NCBI GenBank assembly: GCA_013398295.1
Contig: VZSF01001354.1
Coordinates: forward strand, 62,001-126,000
Length of the DNA stretch: 64,000 bases
From: Chionis minor
Taxonomy: Eukaryota > Chordata > Aves > Charadriiformes > Chionididae
Direction: 5' to 3'
Below are positions 27,231 through 39,000 of this stretch, piece by piece; positions within the stretch are counted from its first letter, which is position 1, and each line of letters opens with the position of its first letter. The position numbers were made by a program, and so were the translations under genes. Under the pieces are notes generated by a model that saw only the letters and a list, made by a program, of their open reading frames with translations, was not told where the DNA came from and did not search any database.

Positions 27231-30133
27231 AATAAAAGGCTGATAGATCAGTATATCAATTTTGTTTATACCACCTTTATGCTGTATTGAGATAGCACCT
27301 TTGGACCAAGATATCTGTTGCCCAAGGGAACCTCTTTGGCCCTAGGAAGTGATAGTGTAAAAAACCTAAACACTTTTACTAAGGCTTCAGTTTTTTGTGA
27401 TGTTGTTTATGGAGTTTCCCTTTCACTTTTCAGGTATGTTGGTTTCAGGTTTGAGGTCTGCCTGCAAATCCACTACAACTTCCTTGGCCATGGCAACTGA
27501 CTTGGAAGAGTACCTAAATACTATAAGCATTTGAAGACTGCTGTCTGTCTAAAATTAAGAAAGCTAAATAAAAAGCTAAGATTAAAGACAACAATTTGCA
27601 AAAATTAAGATGAAAAAAATGTATTTTTACAATCAATTTACCTGCATATCTCACCTTGGGATTTTCTTCCCGTTCCTTAATTCCTGTCAATTTATGCAAT
27701 TTATCTCTTTGCTTTGAAACTCTTGTCCAAGAGCTTCAGTCCTCACAATCTTGCACAATCACTTCCCCCTGAGAGGTCAGAGACCAAACAAGCTGCAGGT
27801 TTCCCTGGGGAATTCTACAGACCCAAAAGCAAAAATGCTTCTAGCAACAAATGAAGCTGGAGGGGGAAAGATGGAGTCCCATGCTAATTAAAAGCAATGT
27901 TACCAGTTAGACAAGAATAATATTTGGAAATCCTTTCATGATCTCTGGACTTTCATTATTTATACTTGCAAGTCTTAATACAGCTGCCAGAGCAGAAAAA
28001 TGGGGAAAATGGTCCCTGAGCATAGTAGAGTTTTTCAGATGAACAGGCACAGTCGTATGACCAGGAGACAGTGGACTGCTGAATGTCAACTCAATCAAAT
28101 CAGAACTGTCATGGATGCCTGTGAACCTCAGCACCTTTCCTGCTTACGTGTAGCTGGATCTGCACAGCTATTCACTTTTTTACCAAACTTCAGAGAGGTG
28201 GTTTTAGCTTGGTTGTCACAAACTGGTCTAGCAGACATGACTGAAATATGTCTGCTTTTGCAAAAGATGGTGTAGGAATCCAGACGAGTCAGGCTCATAT
28301 CATTGCTTGCTTAAAAAAACCCCCAAAGCACCACAAAAAACCCAAACAAGCCATCACCACCAAAAAAACCCGCTCACCTTTCTCCAAACCTATCACTCAA
28401 CTTCCTCTATGTGAGTCACAAAGACTCACAGATAAGCAGTCCCATGAGTGAGACTCCCTCATCTCCACTCTACCACACACCCCAAACTTTTTCTTTCATG
28501 GGAGAAAAAAGTCCACCACCACAGTAGTGCCCTCCTAAACACTTAGGTCCAATAAACATGTCTTCATTTCTGGGATGTATTCCACTGCTCATGCAAAACT
28601 GGCAAAAATTTACAGGTATTCTTACTAATTCTCAACTTTTTGTGCAGTCTTCTCCAAGACTGACTCCTTTGCAGTGTAAGTCTGCAGTTCTGAAGACACA
28701 AAACATGTGTTACTCCAGTACATGGGATTTACATTGCATTTGTACATGCAAAAACTAAAACATAGCAAAATTCTTCTCCCCAAAACCAGTTAGCATTAGC
28801 TCTTTACTGGGAATAAGTCTTGCAAATATTACTTTGGCCCATCAGTTATCAAGTTTCCTTTTTAGGACAATTTGTCCTCAAGAGTTTTTACCAGACGGCC
28901 CACTTCATTAAATCTGAACATCTGTTTATCTTCCATTTGCCACATATGGAAAAAAAATAAATTATAGGACGGTGCTATGTGCAAAGTAACTGTAGAGAAA
29001 ACAGATGTCAATAAATAAACCAAACGCTTGGTGCAGTAAAAGGTACACCTTGGTTTTCCTAAACACAGTAAATAAACTTCAAAATTTTAATGCTGTTAGC
29101 AGGACTTAATATTAGCCTATGTACACAGTTACATGGCCACATATTTCTGGGTGAGCACATTTGTGGAGAAATACTGATTTCTTCACATTGGCCTTAAAAG
29201 TGTCCACATGTAGCACCTAAATCCATATGCCAATACACTAATAACCAGCTTAATTTTAGAGCTAGGAGAATGCATTAAGTTCTATTAAATTTCCTGATGC
29301 TTCACACATTATAATACTTTGATAGTAGTTTGCACCCTTACACAATAGCATACGCTCCTAACTTTTGAAAATCCTGTCTGTTTAAACTAGTCATCTTATG
29401 TGTTCTGTGAATAAGTGAAACTGCTGCCTGTAATGTAAGCAAAAAAGTATTGTCTAATTTGAGCAGCCAACTGCAATCTCTTTGGCTGCACCCTCCAAAC
29501 AACTGAATTTGAACTGTATTTGAATCATCTGCTGCTGTCGTTGCAGATACTAAGGCCCCATTCTCTTAAATAAGTTGAATTTTAATTGAGACCCCGTATC
29601 CATCTCAAGTTTTGCTGAGTCTTTCAAATTTCAGTAGAGATTTAGCAAAGAAAACAGGAAGGGGTAGGGAGGATACTGTGTTTTTTCTTCTCCAAAAGCA
29701 AATCCAGGACAACCAGCAATGCAAAAGGAAGGGTTGCTTAGCACTAGAGAACATAAAGAACACAGACATCCTGCAAGATCTCTTGAAACAGAAGGTTTCT
29801 GTTGTCTGATAACAAAATTAGTTGCAGAAAGAACAAAGATCAGCTGTCCTTCCAGTGACTTCAATGATTCCTGGAGGTAAGTGGCTGACCAGGACAGTAA
29901 CAGAAAACGAAGAGAAGAAACAAGGCCTTGGCAATAAAGTGAAATAGGACATGAAAATAAATAGTTCTGCCTTAATTACCGTATTCTCTGACAGAGAAAT
30001 GGAGTCTTTCTCAAACATGTGTTTAAAAGCCAAGATGGTATAACCAAATCTACTTGAGTTGCTGCAGAACTGTTTTTCTTAAAATAAGTTAATACTAAAA
30101 TGAAAATATGAAGGTCATATTAAGTACATATTA

Positions 30134-30183
30134 CAAAATACATTTAAGTATCATATTTCAAAATATATTTAAGTATCATACTG
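30134..30183. repeat. 25-nt tandem duplication
   Basis: Two adjacent 25-nt units with the shared core ATTTAAGTATCATA differ at a few positions. The start of a third unit (CAAAACA) follows at 30184. Confidence 0.75.
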
Positions 30184-31027
30184 CAAAACAGATCTTCACT
30201 GCAGTCTCCCTTGTAGACAGAAGCCCTCTACCTCTTCTAATGTGAAGCATTACCTTGGCAGCTGGAGAGTAAGAACCAAAGCTGACTACAACCAAGAATT
30301 AACGTGAAGAGCCAATGACGGCAAATACAACAGGGAACAACTGCACTTGTGTCTGTTGTGGCCTCCTGTTACCTAATACATTAACGTCAAAGGCAGCCTC
30401 AGCCAGGATCACACACATCCAAAGAAACTCAGCCTGCACTCTTTAATGTCTGACACCAATACACAATATGGTATCCCAGACGAATTTCTTTCAAAATTTT
30501 ACTAATTCAACCAAAAACTTCTTTTACATTTAGGGAAATCCCATTTAGGATGAAAAGCAGTGTGTTTCCAGTTCCTAAACCGTCTGCTTCAGAAGAGACA
30601 TAGATCAAAAGCTTTACACGGTTCTTCCTTTTCCTTTGTGCTTCCTACGTGAGACAATGAAGGAAAAGCTAACCGAGTGCTTTCAGGTGTGTGATCTTTG
30701 TGAGGGGAGGAGGAAGGGAAGAGAAGAGGGAAAAAACAAAGCAGGTTCATCTTAGCTCTGGACTTCTGAAATTGCACCTCGAGAAGTATAGGTCAGAGGT
30801 ACCACATTTCTTAAGAAGGTGCTTAAGTCATGGTTTTAAAAGATATTATTACTGAATGCTGTTCTATCTTCCTAAACAAATAACTAAGTCTAAATTGTCT
30901 AGGCAATGATATTTCTGGCCATGATTGGACTGGAATAATAATTCATTTCTGTCCCCACTAACAGTAATTTTTTTTGTGGACTGTCTTGTAGCATAAAATA
31001 GACTTTCTTTTTTTCTTTCCCTTCCTC

Positions 31028-31047
31028 GCCCCCCCGCCCCCCCCCCG
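31028..31047. repeat. C-rich homopolymer tract
   Basis: Nearly pure C interrupted by one G; on the minus strand it is a G-run able to form tetraplex structures. Confidence 0.85.
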
Positions 31048-32340
31048 AACCACTAAACAGTGGAGGGTCCCTATGCAGAGGTAAGCCTTACACAGTGTGC
31101 ACCTAGAGTAGGAAACACACACCGGGTCTGTCTGTCCTTAGCACAAAGCAGTAATATAGAAAGAGGATCCCAGCCCTTTGCAATCTTACCTTGCTGCTTT
31201 ACAGTCCAGATCAGAGACTGATGCAACCATGGCCTTTGGTTTAGGCTTATTGCAGCCACAAAAAAAGACAAGGGTCAGGACTCCGCAGGAATACTGTGCA
31301 TGCCACAGTGTTGGGTCTGCCCAACAACCTGGAAGTGCTGTAGGGACAAATGAAATATATAACCAGATTTGGTTAGTCTGGGTGATAGCGGTGTTTCTGG
31401 CCTGAGCTGCACCTTCACAGGAAGACATGGCAGCCCCCTACAAACATGGGACTTCAGTGGCCACCCCTGTGGAGCACCGCGGCTGCTGGCACTGGTGTTC
31501 CCTAACGAACACGACTTCCACACGGGTAAGCTGCCTTGCACTGATGTAAGTGGTAGTGTCCTCATGACCAACGAGGAAAGCATCTAAGCAACAGAGCTCA
31601 TGAGTGAGTAATGGGTATTGGTCCTTTACCTCTGGTGAAGGTAGCCAAAACCCAGAAGTTTTGTTTCAGCTACAGCACTCAGCAACCTTTCTCTCAAAAG
31701 CCACAGAACAAGAGTTAAGGACCACTTACTGGGTAGTTAGAGGAAAATTTCCAAAGAGTATCGAGAGTTTGGTGACTACCATTAAACCATTGACAATGAC
31801 GATTTGAGTCTCCTTTGTGCATGTGGAAACACTCAAGAAAATGGAATGAAACAGTTACTTTAGGAGAGATAACACTGAAGAGTTGTGAAGATATTTATTT
31901 TTTAAATAAAAACTGTCTCTTTGCACCCAAAATACTGGAAAATATGGAATTCTTTTGTTTTCCTACCTCAAAAGTTCTCCTATAAGTTTGCAAAGACTCC
32001 TGTGAAAATTTCCTGCTTTATGACTGACATCATCAAATATCAACAGGGCTTATTTTCCTGAAACCATGATCACAGCTGGAAGGTAACTGGTTGTTGGAAA
32101 GGCAAAGTGTGGCATAAGGGAGATGAAAAGCCTCCTTAACAAAATGCAGGTGGTGATACTGTGACCAGCTTCTGAATGATCTTCAATCTGTGACAGGGAA
32201 TCCTGTTGACAAAGTATTACTTTAGCTTTTCTTTTACCTACGGTTTAGTGTTGGGTGCAATGAAAAACATGACAACACCAACATGGTATCTCAAATGGGC
32301 ACCTATATCAAAGAACCTTAATTCATTTTAAAAGAGGTTT

Positions 32341-32403
32341 GGGGGGGGGGGGGGGGNGGGGGGGGATGTGGAGATGGTTAGTGAGGGGATGGTTAGTGAG
32401 GGG
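32341..32403. repeat. Poly-G tract with an ambiguous base, plus 15-nt tandem repeat
   Basis: A run of 24 G is interrupted by a single N at 32357, the only ambiguous base I noticed in the window. It is followed by two exact copies of a 15-nt unit (ATGGTTAGTGAGGGG) at 32374-32388 and 32389-32403. The N suggests that the assembly could not resolve the homopolymer length. Confidence 0.85.
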
Positions 32404-34583
32404 ATGCTCATAAAGGATGAGGTGCAAAAACTTTCCCTGCTACTCACAGCACACCCAAGAGACGAAACCTGTCATTTAAATATTATAGCACCTAGAAATT
32501 GTTTTTTAATTTCACAAATCCGTAGCCCTATAGCACACATTCATTTCTGCCAACAGACTGAAATTCCAGAGCAGCTGAACATGAGCAAATTGACTAAGAA
32601 GGAGAAAAGCAAGCACTATTGCCAGTTCACCAACTGAATTGCTGAGAGCACAAGGCTGTCTTCCAGCAGTTGGCTAAATACCACGTACAATAGTCTTCTA
32701 GACCAGAAAACCTAGTCTGCTGGGAGATCCAAGCACTTTTTTAAAATAAGTATTAACAGCATATCTGTTTGGGGAAATAAAAACCTAAATTAGGTTGCTA
32801 TAAATACTGTCAGTCCCAGTGTCATATGAGGGAAGTTCCATTAGCTCAGACTGGTCCCAAAAATCATATTCTGAAAGTGAGATAATGATGAAACACCACA
32901 CGTTTTGGGGTGTTGGTGGTTGTGTTTTTGTTGTTTTTTTTTTTTTAAATTAGCCATTCTGTTAGTAGCTCAGAGGGAAAGCTCAGCAGGGTCAGAAACC
33001 AGGAGTCTTTTCTGTTAAAATGCAGCAGCTGTTTGTAAGGGCTTGTTGAAATCACCATGAAACTTGAACTGTACTGGAGAGAAGAGTATGAAACAAAATA
33101 GCCTGTAAAGAGCAGCTGCATCTGAGGAGTTCAGCTTCAGTGCTTTTAAACTGTGAGCTCCTCACAGAGAGATTTTTCCAGCCTCAGGAAAGAATTTTCT
33201 CAATAACAGGGTCAGAGGAATTTTTAAAACCTCCCTAGGTCAGAAAGCTCATTTATGTGTTTTGATTTCTTGCTAAGACTAACCCACTAGACTTCCAAGA
33301 ACTGATAGTGGTCCTCTCACTGGTAAGTGACTGAAGCAGCCGACTACTAAGGAGACAAACCTTGACCTCATATATTTGAAAATAAAAAATCTAGGACTAC
33401 TTACAATGCAAGTTAAACCACTTTATATTCCATCTCCTCTGCTACAGAAGACAGTGTGTAGCAATCTCCTAAACATTGCTTTTCCCTAATGAGGTAAAAA
33501 ATAGACAACTACAAGCATTCTGAGAGGATTGACAAATTCTGAGCTATCTTTCTGTGTGTTGCCGCTACATACTGATGCAGAATCACAGCACACATTACAG
33601 AAGTTTCCAGCTACACAATTAACACAACTAGGAGGCTTTGCTAAGCTTAGACCATAGTATTGGCTTTGTAGTACTGGCAAGGAATTCACTTCTATAAAGA
33701 CTTGCACAAAATCTAGCCCGGGGGAATGAGGAGAGGAGGTGAGAACTCCTTGATGAGATGTCTACAGAGACACAACACACCCAAATCCCAGGAAAAGCCG
33801 CCGATAGCAGCAGTTGGACTCTTGTGTGTCATCTAGATCATCTGCCACAGCTTCTCTATTCTGCAACTGCTGGCACATGTGGGGCGAGGAGAGACGCACA
33901 CCCAGTTAAAAAGAACACACAGAGAGTATAAAGCCATTTAGAGTCCAAACAACGATTCTTTGCACAGGTATCAGAAACCACGTGGGCATACAAGGGCTGC
34001 AAAAATTTTGCAGTGTGTGCAATAAACGAGGTTAGCTATGTGTGGGTAAGGCAAATTGGCAGTCTGGGGCCCAACCCTGATTTGGAGTGTTTGAGAAGCA
34101 TAGCACTTAAAAGGGATTTGAACAAACCACAGCAGTTCTGCACAGCAACAACCTCCAGGACTCCAGCATCAGTCTTCCCTCTACCCTTTTCCAGCTCTGC
34201 ACTCAGAACAGCAGCTTGCGGGTGGAGTAAGGGAGCAAAGAAACACTGTGAGGATGCTTAGCTCTCTCCCTGCATTAGTCCCAAGCTCCCCAGCCCTCTT
34301 GTCCCATCGGCCAGAGTCCACTGGATCTGCAGAGCTCCTCAGAGCAGAGGTTGGCTTGCCATCTGCAGCCCTGTGTGCAGTCTCACCCCTGTCACCTCCC
34401 ACAAGACGAGACAGGACAAGGGCTGGCTCACAAATGGGAGGGCTACATCCGTTCCTGGGTGGACTTATAGGAAAGTGGCATTTAGATGGGCCTGTCAGAA
34501 CCCACCCTTAGTTTGTCAGAGCAGACAAAGTTAAAAAAAAAAAATCAGCATCAAATAATAATAGGTAGCACATTTACAAAAGT

Positions 34584-34644
34584 GAGGGATAAGAAAAAGA
34601 AGAGGGATAAGAAAAAGAAGAGGGTTAAGAAAAGAAGAGGGATA
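34584..34644. repeat. Purine-only 18-nt minisatellite
   Basis: Three tandem copies of GAGGGATAAGAAAAAGAA, the third shortened by one base and carrying a substitution, then a partial fourth. The tract is almost pure purine. It produces a spurious Lys/Arg-repeat frame that I do not regard as coding. Confidence 0.85.
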
Positions 34645-35560
34645 TTTTTTCCTGACCATTTCAAATCAAATCTGATTTCACCCTCACAAACACACAGCTG
34701 TCAGTGCACTATGCCTCCAAAATCTGACCTTTCTACTTTCTGGGTCATTTTGATACTACATTAGGTCAAAAGAGGAGAGAAGGACAGAAGAAACTGAAAG
34801 GCGGGAGTTCATCCTTGGGAACTGTCAAGCTCATTCCCCATTTATAACATGTTCCATCTGAACACTTCACAGCATTTCACACTCGGTGCTCACAACGTGG
34901 CACATATCTGCCAGTGTGGGCATCTGAAGCTCGCATGGTAACAAACAGAGTTAACACGATAGCACAGCGTTAGGGTCAAGGCTGAGCAAAGCCTTGCCTG
35001 TTTCGCATGCCTGCACAAAACCGCCATCCCCATTACTGCAGCTGCTCTGTCGCATCCCTTTCTTCCACCTGGTTTGCCAGCAGAAGTAGTGCCAGAAGGA
35101 GGCTTCGAAGGGAAGAGTTCAGAGAAGGACTGTGTGGCTGCCACTTTCATTTTTGGAACTGGAGAGCAGACTCAGCAAGAATGGGAGCAGGGAATCACAC
35201 ATCTCCGTTGGCAGCACGTTGTACCAGAGACAATGCAGTCAGCCAAGACAAAGCTGAGAGTTTTCCATTTCTAATACTTGCTGCAGTTGCAATGCCCTGT
35301 TGAGAGAAGCAAGTCAGAAGAATATAATTTCATAATACATGTTTTTTCTGCTTACTGGCAACTGAGCATTTGAAGGAAATCAACTTTATTAGCATGCCTG
35401 ATACGTTGCTATTTGCAGCATGTTTTCCAGGTCCATAATCTGTACTGCAGTGGGTTGAAAGATGAGTATAACAGAGAACCTATAAAATATCATATTACCG
35501 CGAGGCTGGAGCTGTTTAACTTTAAAAATTTTGTGAGAAGAAGGTCTTAAAAATGCTGCA
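34645..35560. other. Intergenic, no gene seen
   Basis: Mixed-composition sequence with short open frames on both strands (up to 98 codons, 35007-35303 plus). There is no recognisable protein or repeat family. Confidence 0.5.
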
Positions 35561-36090
35561 GGATGCCAGGGCCCTCTGTGAGGAGGGGAGACTCTGCAGT
35601 CTTTCCACCCTGCTCCTCAGGGTTTAGCTGCCTGTGTTCAAGGTTGATTCTGCCACGGTGCAGCCATGCAGTCTTGAACAAAACGCCTGGGAAAACACCT
35701 ATGATGCGAGAAAGAGCTGCGAGACACCTCACGGAGCACCTCTTCCTCCTTGGCTCAGGAGCTGTCTTTAAGCTCAGAATCCTACTCCTTGGTCCTTGCC
35801 TGAGCCATCTTGCAGATATGGCCTTGCACCTTGCTGAAGCTGGTCTGCTGATGTGGCTCCCTGGCTTGACCTCCTGCTAGCCTCATAGCCACATGTCCCC
35901 TGGCTGTCCCTCCTCGCTGTCCCAGCCCTGCGTGGCTGTCCTTGTTGGGGCACTGTGGTCCCATGTCCTTGTGGGCGAGGGCATGGCTCTGCCTGCATCT
36001 CTGCCACCCTTGGCTCACGGCACTTGTGGAGCAGCTGGTCCCTGGCAGAGCGTGTCTTAAAAACAAAACAGCTCTTGAACCAGGGAGAGA
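35561..36090 (+). repeat. Unnamed GC-rich dispersed repeat, copy A
   Basis: This GC-rich, pyrimidine-biased segment can be aligned by eye, in the same orientation, with 42040-42430. The best stretch is CGAGAAAGAGCTGCGAG with the following CACCTCAC and CTCTTCCTCCTTGGCTC, against GTGAGAAAGAGCTGGGAG and its continuation. Similarity also extends upstream (TTCAAGGT...CTGCCA...GCAGCC) and, more weakly, downstream. The element could be an old LTR or another interspersed repeat. I cannot name the family or define the ends, so the coordinates are approximate. Confidence 0.5.
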
Positions 36091-39000
36091 CATATCACGT
36101 ATCAGCATCACAAATTTACCTGGAGAATGCACTACAGAGATGCCCTCCCTGAAAGGTTCTGAGCAGCTGCCCTCCCCTGCCTGCTTTCTTTCGTGGGGCT
36201 AACAAGCAGCCAGCCGGAAAGCAGGACAGCCTGGTGAATTCCTTCAGAATTTCCACGTTCAAGCGGGGGCGGCAGGTGGGGAAATCCATGAAAAGCAGAT
36301 CTTTTTTCTCACCCTCCCTGTAATGCCTGCATGCCAATCAGCCTGCGCAGCTTGTGTGGGATCCCAGGAGTTCTCAAAAACAGAAATCAGGATGAGTTCT
36401 CAAATTATATCTGCTTCAGGGAAGGGATATTCCCTCTCACATATTTGTTCAGCTCTGCTGCACTGCAGCCCCCAGGCATCAAATCAACTAGTAATTTCAG
36501 TTCTGTTTTCAGAATGTGTCAGAAATCTCTGAAGACATTCAGTGAGAACCGGTTGCAATCATTCAGGTGAATTAAATGCCCATAAGGGGACTTTCATCTC
36601 TTTAACTTGTGAGGATTGTCTATGCGGGAGGGTTAGTCTAATCTAGAGCACTTTCAAAGTGCTGTTGATTTTGATCAACTCCAGTAGATCAAGCACTTGC
36701 TACTTTGCTATTCACTTTCATGCAGCACAACGGAAAAATCAAATGCTATCCGGGTCACCAAATCTTCGCCTTTTTTGTGATCCTAAGAAACAATTTTTTA
36801 CCAAACAGTAAGAATAGAAAACACGCTCATTCCTCTCCTCTCACCCAACAGCTGTATTTAGATGCTGGGAATTGTACTTTAACCAATCTCCACAAAATCT
36901 TTACACATACGTAATGTCACGTTGCCAAGGCGTGTGTGGGAGTTTTCTTGATCAAGTTGCCAGTTATCTTTTTAGCATGCGAAATATGTAGCAAAAGGGT
37001 TGCTATGGTAGGCATGCAGTTTTTTGCTTTTTAGAAATGCAGCACCATCTTCCATAACCACACAAACTTCTGCAAGTTCCTGGCATATAACCGCTGCTAC
37101 TCCGAGCTAATTTCCTTGAGGGAAGGAAATTTTTAACATGCAACACTAAACAGCAATACAGCTGTTTATGTACAAGCATCAAGTTGCTCACACACCACTC
37201 ACACTTGCTTTCTAAAGAAAACAGTTTAAGATGTTTTAGTCATGGAATTGGTAGGATTATACTAGTTTAACAGCACACAAGTTGCAGTCCTGTTCTGTCG
37301 CATATATCGACTTTTTCACACGTTTTGGCCAAGATTCTGTTTTCAGCAACAACTGCTGTATATTGACAGGACTCCAGCTGACAGCAGCACTGGACCTTAA
37401 GGCATGTCACTACTGGTCCTTGTCCAGAAGTCACTCAGCGTTATTAAAAGGAGTTCTTAGTTTGATAGTCTCTCTATTCTCCCCCACCCCATCGCATCAA
37501 TTTTCCTTTAACAAAATCATCTCATCTACTCTCGTACTCAGCTCCGTCTCAGCTGACCTTCATTCTCAGCAAATTACTTTAGAAAGCACTTGTCACACTG
37601 TGCGGAAGGGAGAGGAATATATTTCCAGAGCTTTTCAGCCTCTCCCAGATATTCTTTTCTATGTGTGAGAACTGATGTGCTTCCATAGAAGCCTCTTCCT
37701 CGTTGCAGTTACTCCATTGCACCTCTTGGCTTCCTTTGCATACTTACGGCATCAACTACACTGCAAAGAAGCCATTGGTCTGAACTTATTACCATCTCTC
37801 TACATATACCAAATACTGTGGCCTATAACTGGCAGAGGAATACTCTCTATGTTTGGAAAGGATCACAGTAAACCATGGAAACACAGAAGCATGTCTTTTT
37901 TTTCTTCTGTTTTAAGAAAAAGTTCCCATCTTTTCTTTGTTTTCTTCCAGTAGAACACAAGTTTTCTATTATCAGGACTTGTTTATGTTCATATGGTGAA
38001 AGTCTGTTACATTTGACACTGTACAACACAAGCTCTAGGCATTAATGTAGGGCATCAAGGACTTCAGAAGGTAATGCAACACTTGTGTGAAGCACACTGA
38101 AACGGCTTGTGCTTCACATGTCTTGTCACACCTGACCAGGCATTGCTCCCCATATACTTGGCTTGCTTCCTAGGTGAAAGATGAAGTCCCTTGCTGCTTT
38201 TGGGAGAGTGGGCAGAGGACAACCTTTCTCAAGTTCATTTATGTACTTTATGTTTACTCCTTAGCTGGTTCTATTTTGTGTGATGTATCTCACCTCAAGA
38301 CTTTCTGATAACATTTGAAGCTTGCTGATCTGGAGAGCTCAAATCCATCTTTCTCTTGAAACAGAGATACAACCTATGAATATATATGAACGATTACATG
38401 AGCATGCCTGAGATAAATTAACACTGGAAAAGCTGCAAAAAATACCCCAAAGTGCCTTTTCTCACTGCTGCCATCAATGCTTCTGCATGCTGTATTGACC
38501 ACAGACTGAATATTAGTTACAATTTTTCTTTGTCAGATTACCTAGCAGGATAAGCTAGAGTTATTCCCCAGGTGTTTTGAAATCATCACAGTGGTTATAG
38601 AGTAAGTGGACTTTGGCGTTTGTCCTGCCCCAAACCTTTGCAGACAAAAGATTATCTTCCTGAATGAGTCTCCAAGTCATCATGAGGACTTCGCAAGATT
38701 GCATATTTCAGCCTCGTGCAAATTCAGAGATCAGATTTACCGAAAAAACCTGCCAAAAAGTCCAAGATAGCAGTGCCAGCAAATTTTTACGTTTGTTAAT
38801 ATTGCTGAGCACAGTTCTTACATAGTCTTCTCAAACCTATTCTGAAAAATCTTTGTTGCAACCTAAGATGGTCAAATGAATGGCTGCAGAACTAAATCAA
38901 ATATTATCCCTTTACTACATTGGAGTGTTGTATTTTGTCACTTTAATTAGCCCAAAAACTTTCATAGTAAGGCAAGATAAAGAACATAAGTAGAATTAAA

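Larger units (their letters stand above)
25861..34583. other. Intergenic, simple repeats only
   Basis: No gene is recognised in this 8.7 kb. It includes a poly-T tract (27201-27230), an A/C-rich simple sequence (28308-28370), a 25-nt tandem duplication at 30134-30183, a C-rich tract at 31028-31047 and a poly-G tract with an N at 32357. Open frames such as 31275-31583 (minus) and 32368-32637 (plus) show no family features. Confidence 0.5.

Noticed and set aside
34486..34764. 92-codon frame with a Lys/Arg-repeat segment
   Set aside because: The basic repeat is produced by the 18-nt purine minisatellite, and the flanks show no protein features.
37282..37668. 128-codon plus-strand frame
   Set aside because: No recognisable domain, no splice or promoter context and a composition expected by chance in this region.
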